A stretch of 24,340 nt of DNA from a bacterium (GTDB lineage: Bacteria; Electryoneota; Electryoneia; Electryoneales; Electryoneaceae). This document shows, piece by piece, positions 7,731-14,742 of this stretch; the stretch's first letter is position 1; the number at the start of each line of letters is the position of its first letter. The notes beneath the pieces were generated by a model. It worked only from the letters and a program-made list of their open reading frames with translations, ran no database searches and had not been told where the DNA came from. The position numbers and the translations under genes are program-made. The stretch is taken from the NCBI GenBank assembly GCA_028278125.1, contig JANQEY010000255.1:1-24340 (forward strand), in the 5' to 3' direction.

Positions 7731-10700
7731 TTATGATTTCATTAGTTTTATGGCAATTGGACCATTGAAGTTAAATGCTAATTTAAACTTTACTCGCATA
7801 TCATATCGTATGGTAGTCCAAACGCTATCTTTGGTATTTGAGTGATCAGAATAAATATTATCTTTATGTTTGTCTGATTTAATCCAACAATAGTAAGGTT
7901 CTAAACTGACAATACTCCCAAAGAATTCTTCATCGATTGGATAACTTGGTTTACTTTTCACTCGAGGGGCTACTCTAGCCTTCTTAAGGCGATTGAATAT
8001 CTTTTTACTTTCACTTAATTCACCTTCTATAAATAGCATTCTTGCAAGTAAAATTCTAGCATCGTAATTTGTGTCGCTCTCTATATATGAACGTTCAATA
8101 TGATATCTAAATGCTTCGCTCCTTTCATCTCCTTCTTCTAGTAAGATTTTGGCGTACTTATAGTTTAGCATTCTTTCATTTGGATTCGATTCTAGTGCTT
8201 TTTCTAGTATTGTTTTTTGTTCAGCCTTTCTTCCTAAACTTTCATAAGCTTTACATAAACCTAATACTATATAAAGTTTTCGTGGATTAGCCTGAAATGC
8301 CTTTTCTAAACAATTGATTGTTCTCTGTGAATCATGCAATAATCTACCCAGATCAGCTTCATCTTTTAATAGTTCTGGATTCTGAGGGTATTTTCGCAGA
8401 CCACTGGAAATAAGCTTTTCTGTATTTTCAAGCATATTCTTAAGTTCGATATCTTTTGAATCGTCATCTTCATTTAATAGTAATCGTATTTTTTTTAGGT
8501 TGATTTTATTTAGTGTATGAAAAGCGTACTCCTCGTTAGTTTTCCTTCTAAGTAAGCCATGCGCGATATTCTCAGCTTCATTAAAATAATGTTTTTCTTC
8601 AATTTTTGATCTTGCTTGATCGGTCTTACGCAAAAGAATTTCTGATTTAGTATGCATTATAGTATTATTATCAGGATCTAGTTCGTGAGCTCTTGAGATT
8701 AATTCCAGACTTTTTGATAAATTTCCATTTGGTCGTTTCATTTCATATATGGCGCGTTGATGAAGTAGTATTTTATTTTCCCTTCCAACTAATTCTTCAG
8801 CTATACTATATATATTCGAGATCATTTGATGATCATTAAATAAGTTCAATACTGAATTTGCTTTGATCATTCCTACAAAAGCTTTATAATCGGTGGAATA
8901 GTCAAGATTCACATTACTAAGACATTTTACATATTCATCATATCGATCTTCTGCATGGATCAAAATCTCTTCAAATACCATTTGGGCAATATGTGGATGT
9001 CTGGTGCTATATAAATAATCACTATATCTAGTGTGATATTTTGAAAATACTACCCTTTCTAAAGGTTTAAAAAATCTTTGTTCAAATTCATTAAAGTTTA
9101 TTTCATAGATTCTACTTATAAGTCCTGCTCGTACTAACAATCCCATTCTATTGAACAAACAAATGGATAAATAAATTCTTTGTGCTTCTAAAGGAATTAT
9201 ATTCTCGTATTCATCCTTAATAATTTCTGGAAATTTTTTTCCTCTAGTTGCTTCATGTAAAGCAACTAAAATCTGTCTGCCGTGCCTATATTCTATTGCC
9301 TGTATTCTTTCTTCTTGAGACTTGTTTTTTAGGATACCAAGTGAATCGTACTTTTCAAGCAATGTAACTAGTTGTTTAATCTCATCTTTCTTTAAATATT
9401 GAATATCATATTCTTTTGTGACAAGGGATTCAATTGGATCAGAATACATATTCCATTCTTTAGTTCTTGCCGCAACGATTATTGTTAGTTTTGATGAATT
9501 ACGTCCGATATCTCTAATTAGTTTTTGGATTTCTTTTATGTAATCAGTAGCATTATCAATAAAGAGAAAAACCCGTTCATCTGTTAACCTGATAATCTCT
9601 TCAATAGCAGGAGCGATGATATTTCCATATGGATTGAGAAAAATACATAAAAGATCATAATCAAAAGATGCTTCCCAAGCGATTCGTTTTAGGAAAACAG
9701 TTTTGCCAGCGCCGGCATGGGCTTTTATTACAATGAGCTCAATTTCATCACTATGTTCAGACTCATCAATAAAGAAAGAATCTGAAATAATAGTATCACA
9801 CAAATCTCTTCTGACATCCAGTTTTTGTTCAACAATACCCCATCCTGAACTATCACCTTTATAAAAATCATTTGGATCAACTACTTTTGTTGATCTCATA
9901 TCTTTCACATATTCAGCATCGTTTGAGATGAAATTTATCGTATATGAACTGAACTCTTGATCTCTTACTAGCTTTTCAAAAAGCTTAGATTTCTGAACTT
10001 TTGTCTGAGGTCTTAGTTTTCTAAGTGGTTTATCTATTTTTTTATCAATCGAATCAATAAAATTTTCAAATGATCCTCGAATTGGTGTAACTTTTTTCAT
10101 CATCCAATATGATTCAGCATTTCTGGATATCTCTGGAATTACTAGGTAATGACGAGGTCTATTATCTCTATTTGTTGCAATCTGGAGTGCGTTTCTGATA
10201 TCCCAATCACCAATACTATATCCTATAAATACGATACTATTGTTATTTCCAAGATCTTCAAAATCCCTAAAAATGAATTTTCTACCACTGAGACTCTTCT
10301 CATATTGATCAGTCGATATTATAAGTGGACAGTTTTCATCATTTATATTTGAAATACATCCATGGAGTTTCAGCAATTTTAAACAATCTGAGTCATTCAT
10401 TTTATCATCAATATTCTCAAAATCTTTGATAAATGTTCTTAGTTGTTGTAGGGGCTCTGAAGCTTTTTCATAAGACACTTCAATTAATCGATCATAATTT
10501 GTGGTTATAATTGCTCTCCATTTAAATTCTGGAATTGTTAAATGTGCTTCGCTTGGATTAAATCCTTCAAAGATTTCTCTGATGTAATCTTGCACATAGA
10601 AGAGGCTGCGTTGGCTAATGGCGTAATCTGCGATCTCTTTTAAACTTGCATCTTTATCTTCTCCACCTAGAAACTTATCTGATAATAATTCCTTTAGTTC

Positions 10701-10820
10701 CTTTGTCCCTGGAGGATTATTATTATTATCATCAAGCGCATCTCTCGAGGCACCTGATCCGAGAAATAAGACCACTTCCCCGTGGAATATTTGATCAATT
10801 AATGGTTGAGGAATTTCCAT
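7731..10820 (-). CDS. SIR2 - STAND NTPase - TPR - cold-shock-like protein, putative anti-phage NADase
   Basis: A 1029-aa four-module protein. Residues 1-265 are a SIR2-like domain: VVLFLGSGAS (16-25), TTNYDRLIE (106-114), LKLHGC (150-155) and FIGYSIGDWDIR (198-209). The expected catalytic Asn (N108) and His (H153) are present, and there is no zinc-binding Cys tetrad, which favours NADase over deacetylase. Residues about 360-640 form a P-loop STAND-type NTPase with Walker A AHAGAGKT (367-374), Walker B VFLFIDNA (417-424) and a sensor strand IIVAARTKEW (447-456). Residues about 690-947 are TPR-like helical repeats (AFQANPRKLYIVLGLCKAYESLG and following). The last 67 residues resemble a cold-shock/OB fold. 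The likely role is NAD+ depletion when the sensor half detects infection. The gene is much AT-richer than its flanks, suggesting transfer. A small ORF ends 2 nt upstream. The phage trigger is unknown. Confidence 0.85.
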   Translation of the reverse strand: MEIPQPLIDQIFHGEVVLFLGSGASRDALDDNNNNPPGTKELKELLSDKFLGGEDKDASLKEIADYAISQRSLFYVQDYIREIFEGFNPSEAHLTIPEFKWRAIITTNYDRLIEVSYEKASEPLQQLRTFIKDFENIDDKMNDSDCLKLLKLHGCISNINDENCPLIISTDQYEKSLSGRKFIFRDFEDLGNNNSIVFIGYSIGDWDIRNALQIATNRDNRPRHYLVIPEISRNAESYWMMKKVTPIRGSFENFIDSIDKKIDKPLRKLRPQTKVQKSKLFEKLVRDQEFSSYTINFISNDAEYVKDMRSTKVVDPNDFYKGDSSGWGIVEQKLDVRRDLCDTIISDSFFIDESEHSDEIELIVIKAHAGAGKTVFLKRIAWEASFDYDLLCIFLNPYGNIIAPAIEEIIRLTDERVFLFIDNATDYIKEIQKLIRDIGRNSSKLTIIVAARTKEWNMYSDPIESLVTKEYDIQYLKKDEIKQLVTLLEKYDSLGILKNKSQEERIQAIEYRHGRQILVALHEATRGKKFPEIIKDEYENIIPLEAQRIYLSICLFNRMGLLVRAGLISRIYEINFNEFEQRFFKPLERVVFSKYHTRYSDYLYSTRHPHIAQMVFEEILIHAEDRYDEYVKCLSNVNLDYSTDYKAFVGMIKANSVLNLFNDHQMISNIYSIAEELVGRENKILLHQRAIYEMKRPNGNLSKSLELISRAHELDPDNNTIMHTKSEILLRKTDQARSKIEEKHYFNEAENIAHGLLRRKTNEEYAFHTLNKINLKKIRLLLNEDDDSKDIELKNMLENTEKLISSGLRKYPQNPELLKDEADLGRLLHDSQRTINCLEKAFQANPRKLYIVLGLCKAYESLGRKAEQKTILEKALESNPNERMLNYKYAKILLEEGDERSEAFRYHIERSYIESDTNYDARILLARMLFIEGELSESKKIFNRLKKARVAPRVKSKPSYPIDEEFFGSIVSLEPYYCWIKSDKHKDNIYSDHSNTKDSVWTTIRYDMRVKFKLAFNFNGPIAIKLMKS

Positions 10821-10822
10821 AA

Positions 10823-11071
10823 TTATGAATACTTTCTATTGATTAAAATTGAACATGAATTAATGAATCTTAGCAATACATAATCAGAAACTCTTAGACG
10901 ACGACCATGAATTGTTAGTAACGATAATATCAAGTACTTGGTGCGCAAGTACGATTGATCAAGACTTTTATTATTTGATGAGAAATTTGAGAGTTGTAAA
11001 AATATAGTGTGAGATTGCTCTACGAAGTGGAATATGGCGGTAAATAAAACGCTGTTGTACATAGACGACAT
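10823..11071 (-). CDS. Possible small unknown protein directly upstream of SIR2-STAND gene
   Basis: An 82-aa frame from ATG at 11071 (an in-frame TTG at 11083 would add four residues). The ATG is preceded by GGAG with a 6-nt A-rich spacer, a good Shine-Dalgarno. Its TAA lies 2 nt before the ATG of the large SIR2-STAND gene, so the two could be translationally coupled. That gene has no better ribosome-binding site than GAAAG. The product (MSSMYNSVLFTAIFHFVEQS...) is rich in Ser, Leu and Ile, has no motif I recognise, and does not look strongly protein-like. It could be a genuine accessory protein, a leader peptide, or chance. Confidence 0.3.
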   Translation of the reverse strand: MSSMYNSVLFTAIFHFVEQSHTIFLQLSNFSSNNKSLDQSYLRTKYLILSLLTIHGRRLRVSDYVLLRFINSCSILINRKYS

Positions 11072-11222
11072 TTTTTTCTCCAAAGTATTATATTTATCTA
11101 ATAAAAGGTCTCCACGGTAGATTTATAAATTTGTAATTATTTGTTGCAATGTAACTGTCCTTATATTCTATAATCAAGTGAATAAACAGGTTGTATTAAT
11201 TATTATTAGCAAAAAGTTTTAA
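11072..11222. other. AT-rich intergenic region, probable promoter region of the SIR2 unit
   Basis: There is no gene here. By position it should contain the minus-strand promoter for the small ORF and SIR2-STAND gene, but I see no confident -35/-10 pair among the many A/T runs. Confidence 0.3.
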
Positions 11223-11246
11223 AGAAAAAACCGGCAATTGCCGGTT
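11223..11246 (-). terminator. Rho-independent terminator of the oxidoreductase operon
   Basis: A perfect 18-nt palindrome AACCGGCAATTGCCGGTT (11229-11246) runs, on the minus strand, directly into a T tract (TTTTTTTCTTT). It lies about 44 nt after the stop codon of the last gene of the minus-strand operon. Confidence 0.9.
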
Positions 11247-11289
11247 CATATATTATATGCAATTATAATATAGATAGATATATAAATAA

Positions 11290-12000
11290 CTACTTCTCCC
11301 CTTCCGTCAAAGTAATATCGACCGGGATTTCGAAACCTTTGTATTCGAAGTAGATTATCCCGTCCGCTTTGTAGAACATCTTGTCGCCCTTGAGCATCTT
11401 GGCTACTTTGTCGCCGGTTGAGGAGATAGGGACTGTTACAAACGTTGGATAGGAAACAGTTTTGTTCTTAGGTAAAAACATTTTCTCTTTAATCTCACCT
11501 ACACCAACCGGTTCATCGTCGTCATCAAGTTCCTCTGAGTCGGCGTAAAATTCGATAGCCATTTTGGCAGCGTGAAGGTCAACAATGGACTTATTCTTGA
11601 TATCGACATCCATCTTAAAGGAGACATCAAACTTGGGGATGTTATCCTTGTCGATATCTTTCAAATCTCCAACCTGGCGGGCGAAATCCAGCGGTTTGAT
11701 TTCGGGCTTGATCGAGGTCATTTTGAAGCTCATCGATTCCTTGACAAGCTTTGCCAGGTATTCTTCAGCAGCCTTTTTCGGATCGGTCTCGACACCGGGA
11801 ATCTTTGGTGTCTTAGGCAGCTTCGGTTTCTTTGGAAGCTTGAACTGCGCTATTTCGTCAATAGCTTCCACAGATGAGACTGAACTGCAATCGCAGTTTT
11901 CACAAGTAACGCTTGAAGCGTTTTCGCTGGTTTTAATCTCTTCGGCTACACAATCAACAGCACTGAACATAACCAATACAGCAAGAATGAGAACAAACAT
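11290..12000 (-). CDS. Exported LEA2/WHy-like protein, last gene of oxidoreductase operon
   Basis: A 236-aa protein starting with a short hydrophobic export signal (MFVLILAVLVMFSAVDCVA). A Lys/Pro-rich linker follows (KLPKKPKLPKTPKIPG, about residues 54-69). The second half reads as a LEA-type-2/WHy beta-sandwich: FDVSFKMDVDIKNKSIVDLHA, IEFYADSEEL, then a hydrophobic strand YPTFVTVPI and the closing FEYKGFEIPVDITL. Such domains occur in periplasmic or lipoproteins of Gram-negatives and in stress proteins; their bacterial function is poorly known. The motif CENCDCSS near residues 33-40 is Cys-rich but is not a lipobox. The start is supported by AGGGGG in the final codons of the upstream acyl-CoA dehydrogenase and a 2-nt gap between stop and ATG, so the two are coupled. 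The domain call is by pattern only. Confidence 0.6.
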   Translation of the reverse strand: MFVLILAVLVMFSAVDCVAEEIKTSENASSVTCENCDCSSVSSVEAIDEIAQFKLPKKPKLPKTPKIPGVETDPKKAAEEYLAKLVKESMSFKMTSIKPEIKPLDFARQVGDLKDIDKDNIPKFDVSFKMDVDIKNKSIVDLHAAKMAIEFYADSEELDDDDEPVGVGEIKEKMFLPKNKTVSYPTFVTVPISSTGDKVAKMLKGDKMFYKADGIIYFEYKGFEIPVDITLTEGEK

Positions 12001-12002
12001 AA

Positions 12003-13172
12003 TTACCCCCTGTAGGCTGGCATTCCGGTAATATCAGCACCCACGATCAGGGTGTGCATATTATGGGTTCCTTCATATGTGTAAACTGATTCAAGGTTCA
12101 TCATGTGACGCATTATCGGGTACTCGTCTGCGACTCCGTTCGCACCGTGCAGGTCGCGGGCTATCCGTGCGATTTCTAACGCCTTTTCGCAGTTGTTACG
12201 CTTGGCCATGCTGACATGGTTAAATGTCGCTTTACCATTGTCACGCAACCGTCCCAGGCGGTAAACAAGCAACTGTCCCTTGGTGATTTCAGATAACATA
12301 GTCACCAATCTTTCCTGCACCATCTGGAATCCTGCGATCGGTTTTCCATGCTGGACACGGGTTTTTGTATAACTCAGGGTAGAATCGTAACAAGCCTGCG
12401 CCGCGCCGATAACACCCCAGGCGATACCGTAACGTGCCTGGTCAAGGCAACGGAGGGGAGATACCAGTCCATTGGCTTCCGGCATACGGTTCTCCTCAGG
12501 TACAAAAACATCCTGCATAATTATTTCGCCGGTTACACTGGCACGCAGGCTCCATTTCCCCTTGGTTTCGGGACATGAAAGACCGTCCATACCTTTTTCG
12601 ACAAGAAAACCGGCGACTTTACCATCCAGCTTAGCCCAGACAACAAGTACATCGGCGATGGTGGAATTGGTGATCCACATCTTGGCACCGTTGAGAAGAT
12701 AACCACCGTCCACTTTTTTCGCGGTAGTGATCATTCCACCCGGATCGGAACCATAGTCAGGTTCAGTCAGCCCAAACGCGCCTATCTTCTCTCCGGTAGC
12801 AAGTTTCGGCAGCCAGAATTTTTTCTGCTCTTCTGTACCCCATGTATATATGGGATACATCACCAGGGAACTCTGCACAGACGCAAAACTGCGCAGACCG
12901 CTATCCCCACGTTCCAGTTCCTGCATGGCAAGACCGTAACAGGTATAATTCAGTTCCGAACCGCCATATTCACCCGGCAGGGTGGGGCCGAACAAACCAA
13001 GATCTCCCATCTGGGGGATTAGTTCCATCGGGAATGTAGCATCACGGAAATGCTGCTCTATTATCGGGATTACATTATCTGATACAAATTCACGGACTGT
13101 ATTGCGTGTTAATCGTTCATCTGCGTCAAGCAATTCATCGATATTATAATAATCTACACCCTCGTACTTCAT
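12003..13172 (-). CDS. Glutaryl-CoA dehydrogenase-type acyl-CoA dehydrogenase
   Basis: A 389-aa flavoprotein of the acyl-CoA dehydrogenase superfamily, full length. Its closest pattern is glutaryl-CoA dehydrogenase. ELERGDSGLRSFASVQSSLV contains Arg94-Ser95, the pair that holds the substrate gamma-carboxylate in the human enzyme. GAFGLTEPDYGSDPGGM is the FAD-side signature. ARYGIAWGVIGAAQ is family-typical, and YEGTHNMH holds the catalytic base Glu367. The expected reaction is oxidation of glutaryl-CoA to glutaconyl-CoA or, with decarboxylation, crotonyl-CoA, passing electrons to ETF; the sequence does not tell which. It is the fifth gene of the operon, 45 nt after the gamma subunit, with its own ribosome-binding site (AGAGGA, 5 nt spacing). 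Another short dicarboxylyl-CoA remains possible as substrate. Confidence 0.85.
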   Translation of the reverse strand: MKYEGVDYYNIDELLDADERLTRNTVREFVSDNVIPIIEQHFRDATFPMELIPQMGDLGLFGPTLPGEYGGSELNYTCYGLAMQELERGDSGLRSFASVQSSLVMYPIYTWGTEEQKKFWLPKLATGEKIGAFGLTEPDYGSDPGGMITTAKKVDGGYLLNGAKMWITNSTIADVLVVWAKLDGKVAGFLVEKGMDGLSCPETKGKWSLRASVTGEIIMQDVFVPEENRMPEANGLVSPLRCLDQARYGIAWGVIGAAQACYDSTLSYTKTRVQHGKPIAGFQMVQERLVTMLSEITKGQLLVYRLGRLRDNGKATFNHVSMAKRNNCEKALEIARIARDLHGANGVADEYPIMRHMMNLESVYTYEGTHNMHTLIVGADITGMPAYRG

Positions 13173-13217
13173 TCTATCCTCTGTAATAATTTTAATATAC
13201 GGAAATGTTAGGCTAAT

Positions 13218-13835
13218 TTAACCTGCTGAGGCAGCCTGTTCAAGCTGTACACTCTTGTAAGACTCCCTAAGAGCAGCAAGGTTTCCATCGACAATCTCCG
13301 GGGTATATTCGCGTGAGAATTTTTTCCGAACATGACCGGCGATATCATCGATTTCCTGGAAATTAGTCGCACCGGCAAGGGCGCCGAGCATTGATGTGTT
13401 GGTTATTGGACGTCCGAGGTGTTCCATGGCGATTGCTGTGGCATGTACAGTTGCGATGGAAACATATTCGAGGTCAATATTTTTACGGATTTCTTCAGGT
13501 GAATCGGGTGTATTGACAAGCAACAGGCCTTTAACCTGCAGCCCCTGGGTTACCGGGACACTGTTAAAAAGGCTGGAGTCGAGAACCACGACTATATTCG
13601 GTTCGGTGATTGTTGTATAGACAGATATCGGCTCTTTAGATAAACGTGAATAGGCAACAATCGGGGCACCGCGTCGTTCCGAACCGAATTGAGGGAATGA
13701 CTGGATATACAAACCCATATCGAGAGCAATCTCAGCAAGCAATTTTGAACCGGTTACCGCGCCCTGGCCACCTCTGCCGTGCCAGCGGATTTCATGCGGC
13801 AGTGGAATATGAAATTTTGCTGTTGAACTATCCAT
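13218..13835 (-). CDS. porG: 2-oxoacid:ferredoxin oxidoreductase, gamma subunit
   Basis: A 205-aa protein of the pyruvate/2-oxoacid:acceptor oxidoreductase gamma family. Diagnostic motifs are RWHGRGGQGAVTGSKLLAE (about 17-35) and SFPQFGSERRGAPIVAYSRLS (about 46-66). In this family gamma forms part of the CoA-binding/electron-transfer core with alpha and beta. Its start overlaps the beta-subunit stop by 8 nt, and a G-rich Shine-Dalgarno lies in the last beta codons. Which 2-oxoacid is used (pyruvate, 2-oxoglutarate, branched-chain) cannot be decided from this subunit, so the symbol is by family. Confidence 0.88.
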   Translation of the reverse strand: MDSSTAKFHIPLPHEIRWHGRGGQGAVTGSKLLAEIALDMGLYIQSFPQFGSERRGAPIVAYSRLSKEPISVYTTITEPNIVVVLDSSLFNSVPVTQGLQVKGLLLVNTPDSPEEIRKNIDLEYVSIATVHATAIAMEHLGRPITNTSMLGALAGATNFQEIDDIAGHVRKKFSREYTPEIVDGNLAALRESYKSVQLEQAASAG

Positions 13836-14742
13836 TACTTCTATCCCCCCATTCTTTGAGTTCGTTCCAGCGAAGTTCGACCTGTTCCTTGAAAAGGTTC
13901 ATGTCTTCTTCGTCCCAGTGACGGAACCTGCCCTGTAATTTTATATAATCATCAACGGGTGTCGGATCTTCAACCGGTGTCAGAGAAAGCTTTTTGCCGT
14001 CCTCAATTTCCAACAGTGGAAATACACGGCTGGTAACAGCTTCGCGTGCTATCCGAATTCCAAATTTCTCCTCGAACTGCTGACCGGCGGGACAGGGGCT
14101 GAAGAGATGAATATATTTAAATCCCCTGATGGATTTTGCCTTCTGGATTTTCCTCATCAGGTCGTCGGGGTGAGAAGGAGAGGCTGTGGCGATATAGGGA
14201 ATCCTGTGAGCCGCCATTATCCCGATAATATCTTTTTTAGGTGTAGCTTTCGGTTTTTCACGAGGAGTTGTTGTTGTCCAGGTCGAGAGCGGGGTGGAGG
14301 TGCTCTGTTGGACACCGGTGTTCATATAAGCTTCGTTATCGTAACAGACATACAGGTAATCGTCATTACGTGACGCCGACGCTGAAACGGCACTTAAACC
14401 AATATCGAAAGTGGCACCGTCACCCGCCCAGGCTACAACTGTCGTGTGATCGTTATCCTGGGCTGCAAATCCGGCACGGATTCCTGCCGCGGTCGATGCT
14501 GCCGCTTCAAAAGCGATATGGAAAAGAGGAACTCCCAGTGAAGAGACCGGGAATGGACCATCGATAACCGCCATACAACATGCCGGGATGGTAAATACGC
14601 AATCATTTCCGATAGCTTTTAACGCCATCCTGAGCAACAAAGCTCCCAGGCATCCACGGCAGGCGAGATGACCTCCGGCCATATCGCAGGAACACTGGTT
14701 TACCATATCGAGGGTGGATTTATCCGGCTCGTGGACTCTCAT
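13828..14742 (-). CDS. porB: 2-oxoacid:ferredoxin oxidoreductase, beta (TPP-binding) subunit
   Basis: A 304-aa thiamine-diphosphate subunit. WAGDGATFDIGLSAVSAS holds the TPP/Mg motif (GDGA at 107-110), with DNEAYMNTGVQQSTSTP (about 135-151) as the conserved second half. ACRGC (C28, C31), C55/C56 and C217 (SPCPAG) match the cysteines that bind the proximal [4Fe-4S] cluster in this family. It oxidatively decarboxylates a 2-oxoacid with CoA and reduces ferredoxin-type clusters. Its ATG overlaps the alpha-subunit stop codon as ATGA, with GGAG 8 nt upstream. The pattern is closest to pyruvate-type PorB, but substrate is not proven. Confidence 0.9.
   Translation of the reverse strand: MRVHEPDKSTLDMVNQCSCDMAGGHLACRGCLGALLLRMALKAIGNDCVFTIPACCMAVIDGPFPVSSLGVPLFHIAFEAAASTAAGIRAGFAAQDNDHTTVVAWAGDGATFDIGLSAVSASASRNDDYLYVCYDNEAYMNTGVQQSTSTPLSTWTTTTPREKPKATPKKDIIGIMAAHRIPYIATASPSHPDDLMRKIQKAKSIRGFKYIHLFSPCPAGQQFEEKFGIRIAREAVTSRVFPLLEIEDGKKLSLTPVEDPTPVDDYIKLQGRFRHWDEEDMNLFKEQVELRWNELKEWGDRSNG

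Noticed and set aside
7731..10820. Reading the SIR2 domain as a classical protein deacetylase (sirtuin)
   Set aside because: No paired CxxC zinc motifs are present and the fusion to a STAND NTPase and TPRs is the defence-type architecture.
11585..12031. 148-codon open frame on the plus strand across the LEA2-like gene
   Set aside because: It is the antisense shadow of a better-supported minus-strand gene with signal peptide, ribosome-binding site and terminator; its translation is low-complexity Ser/Phe-rich with no motif.
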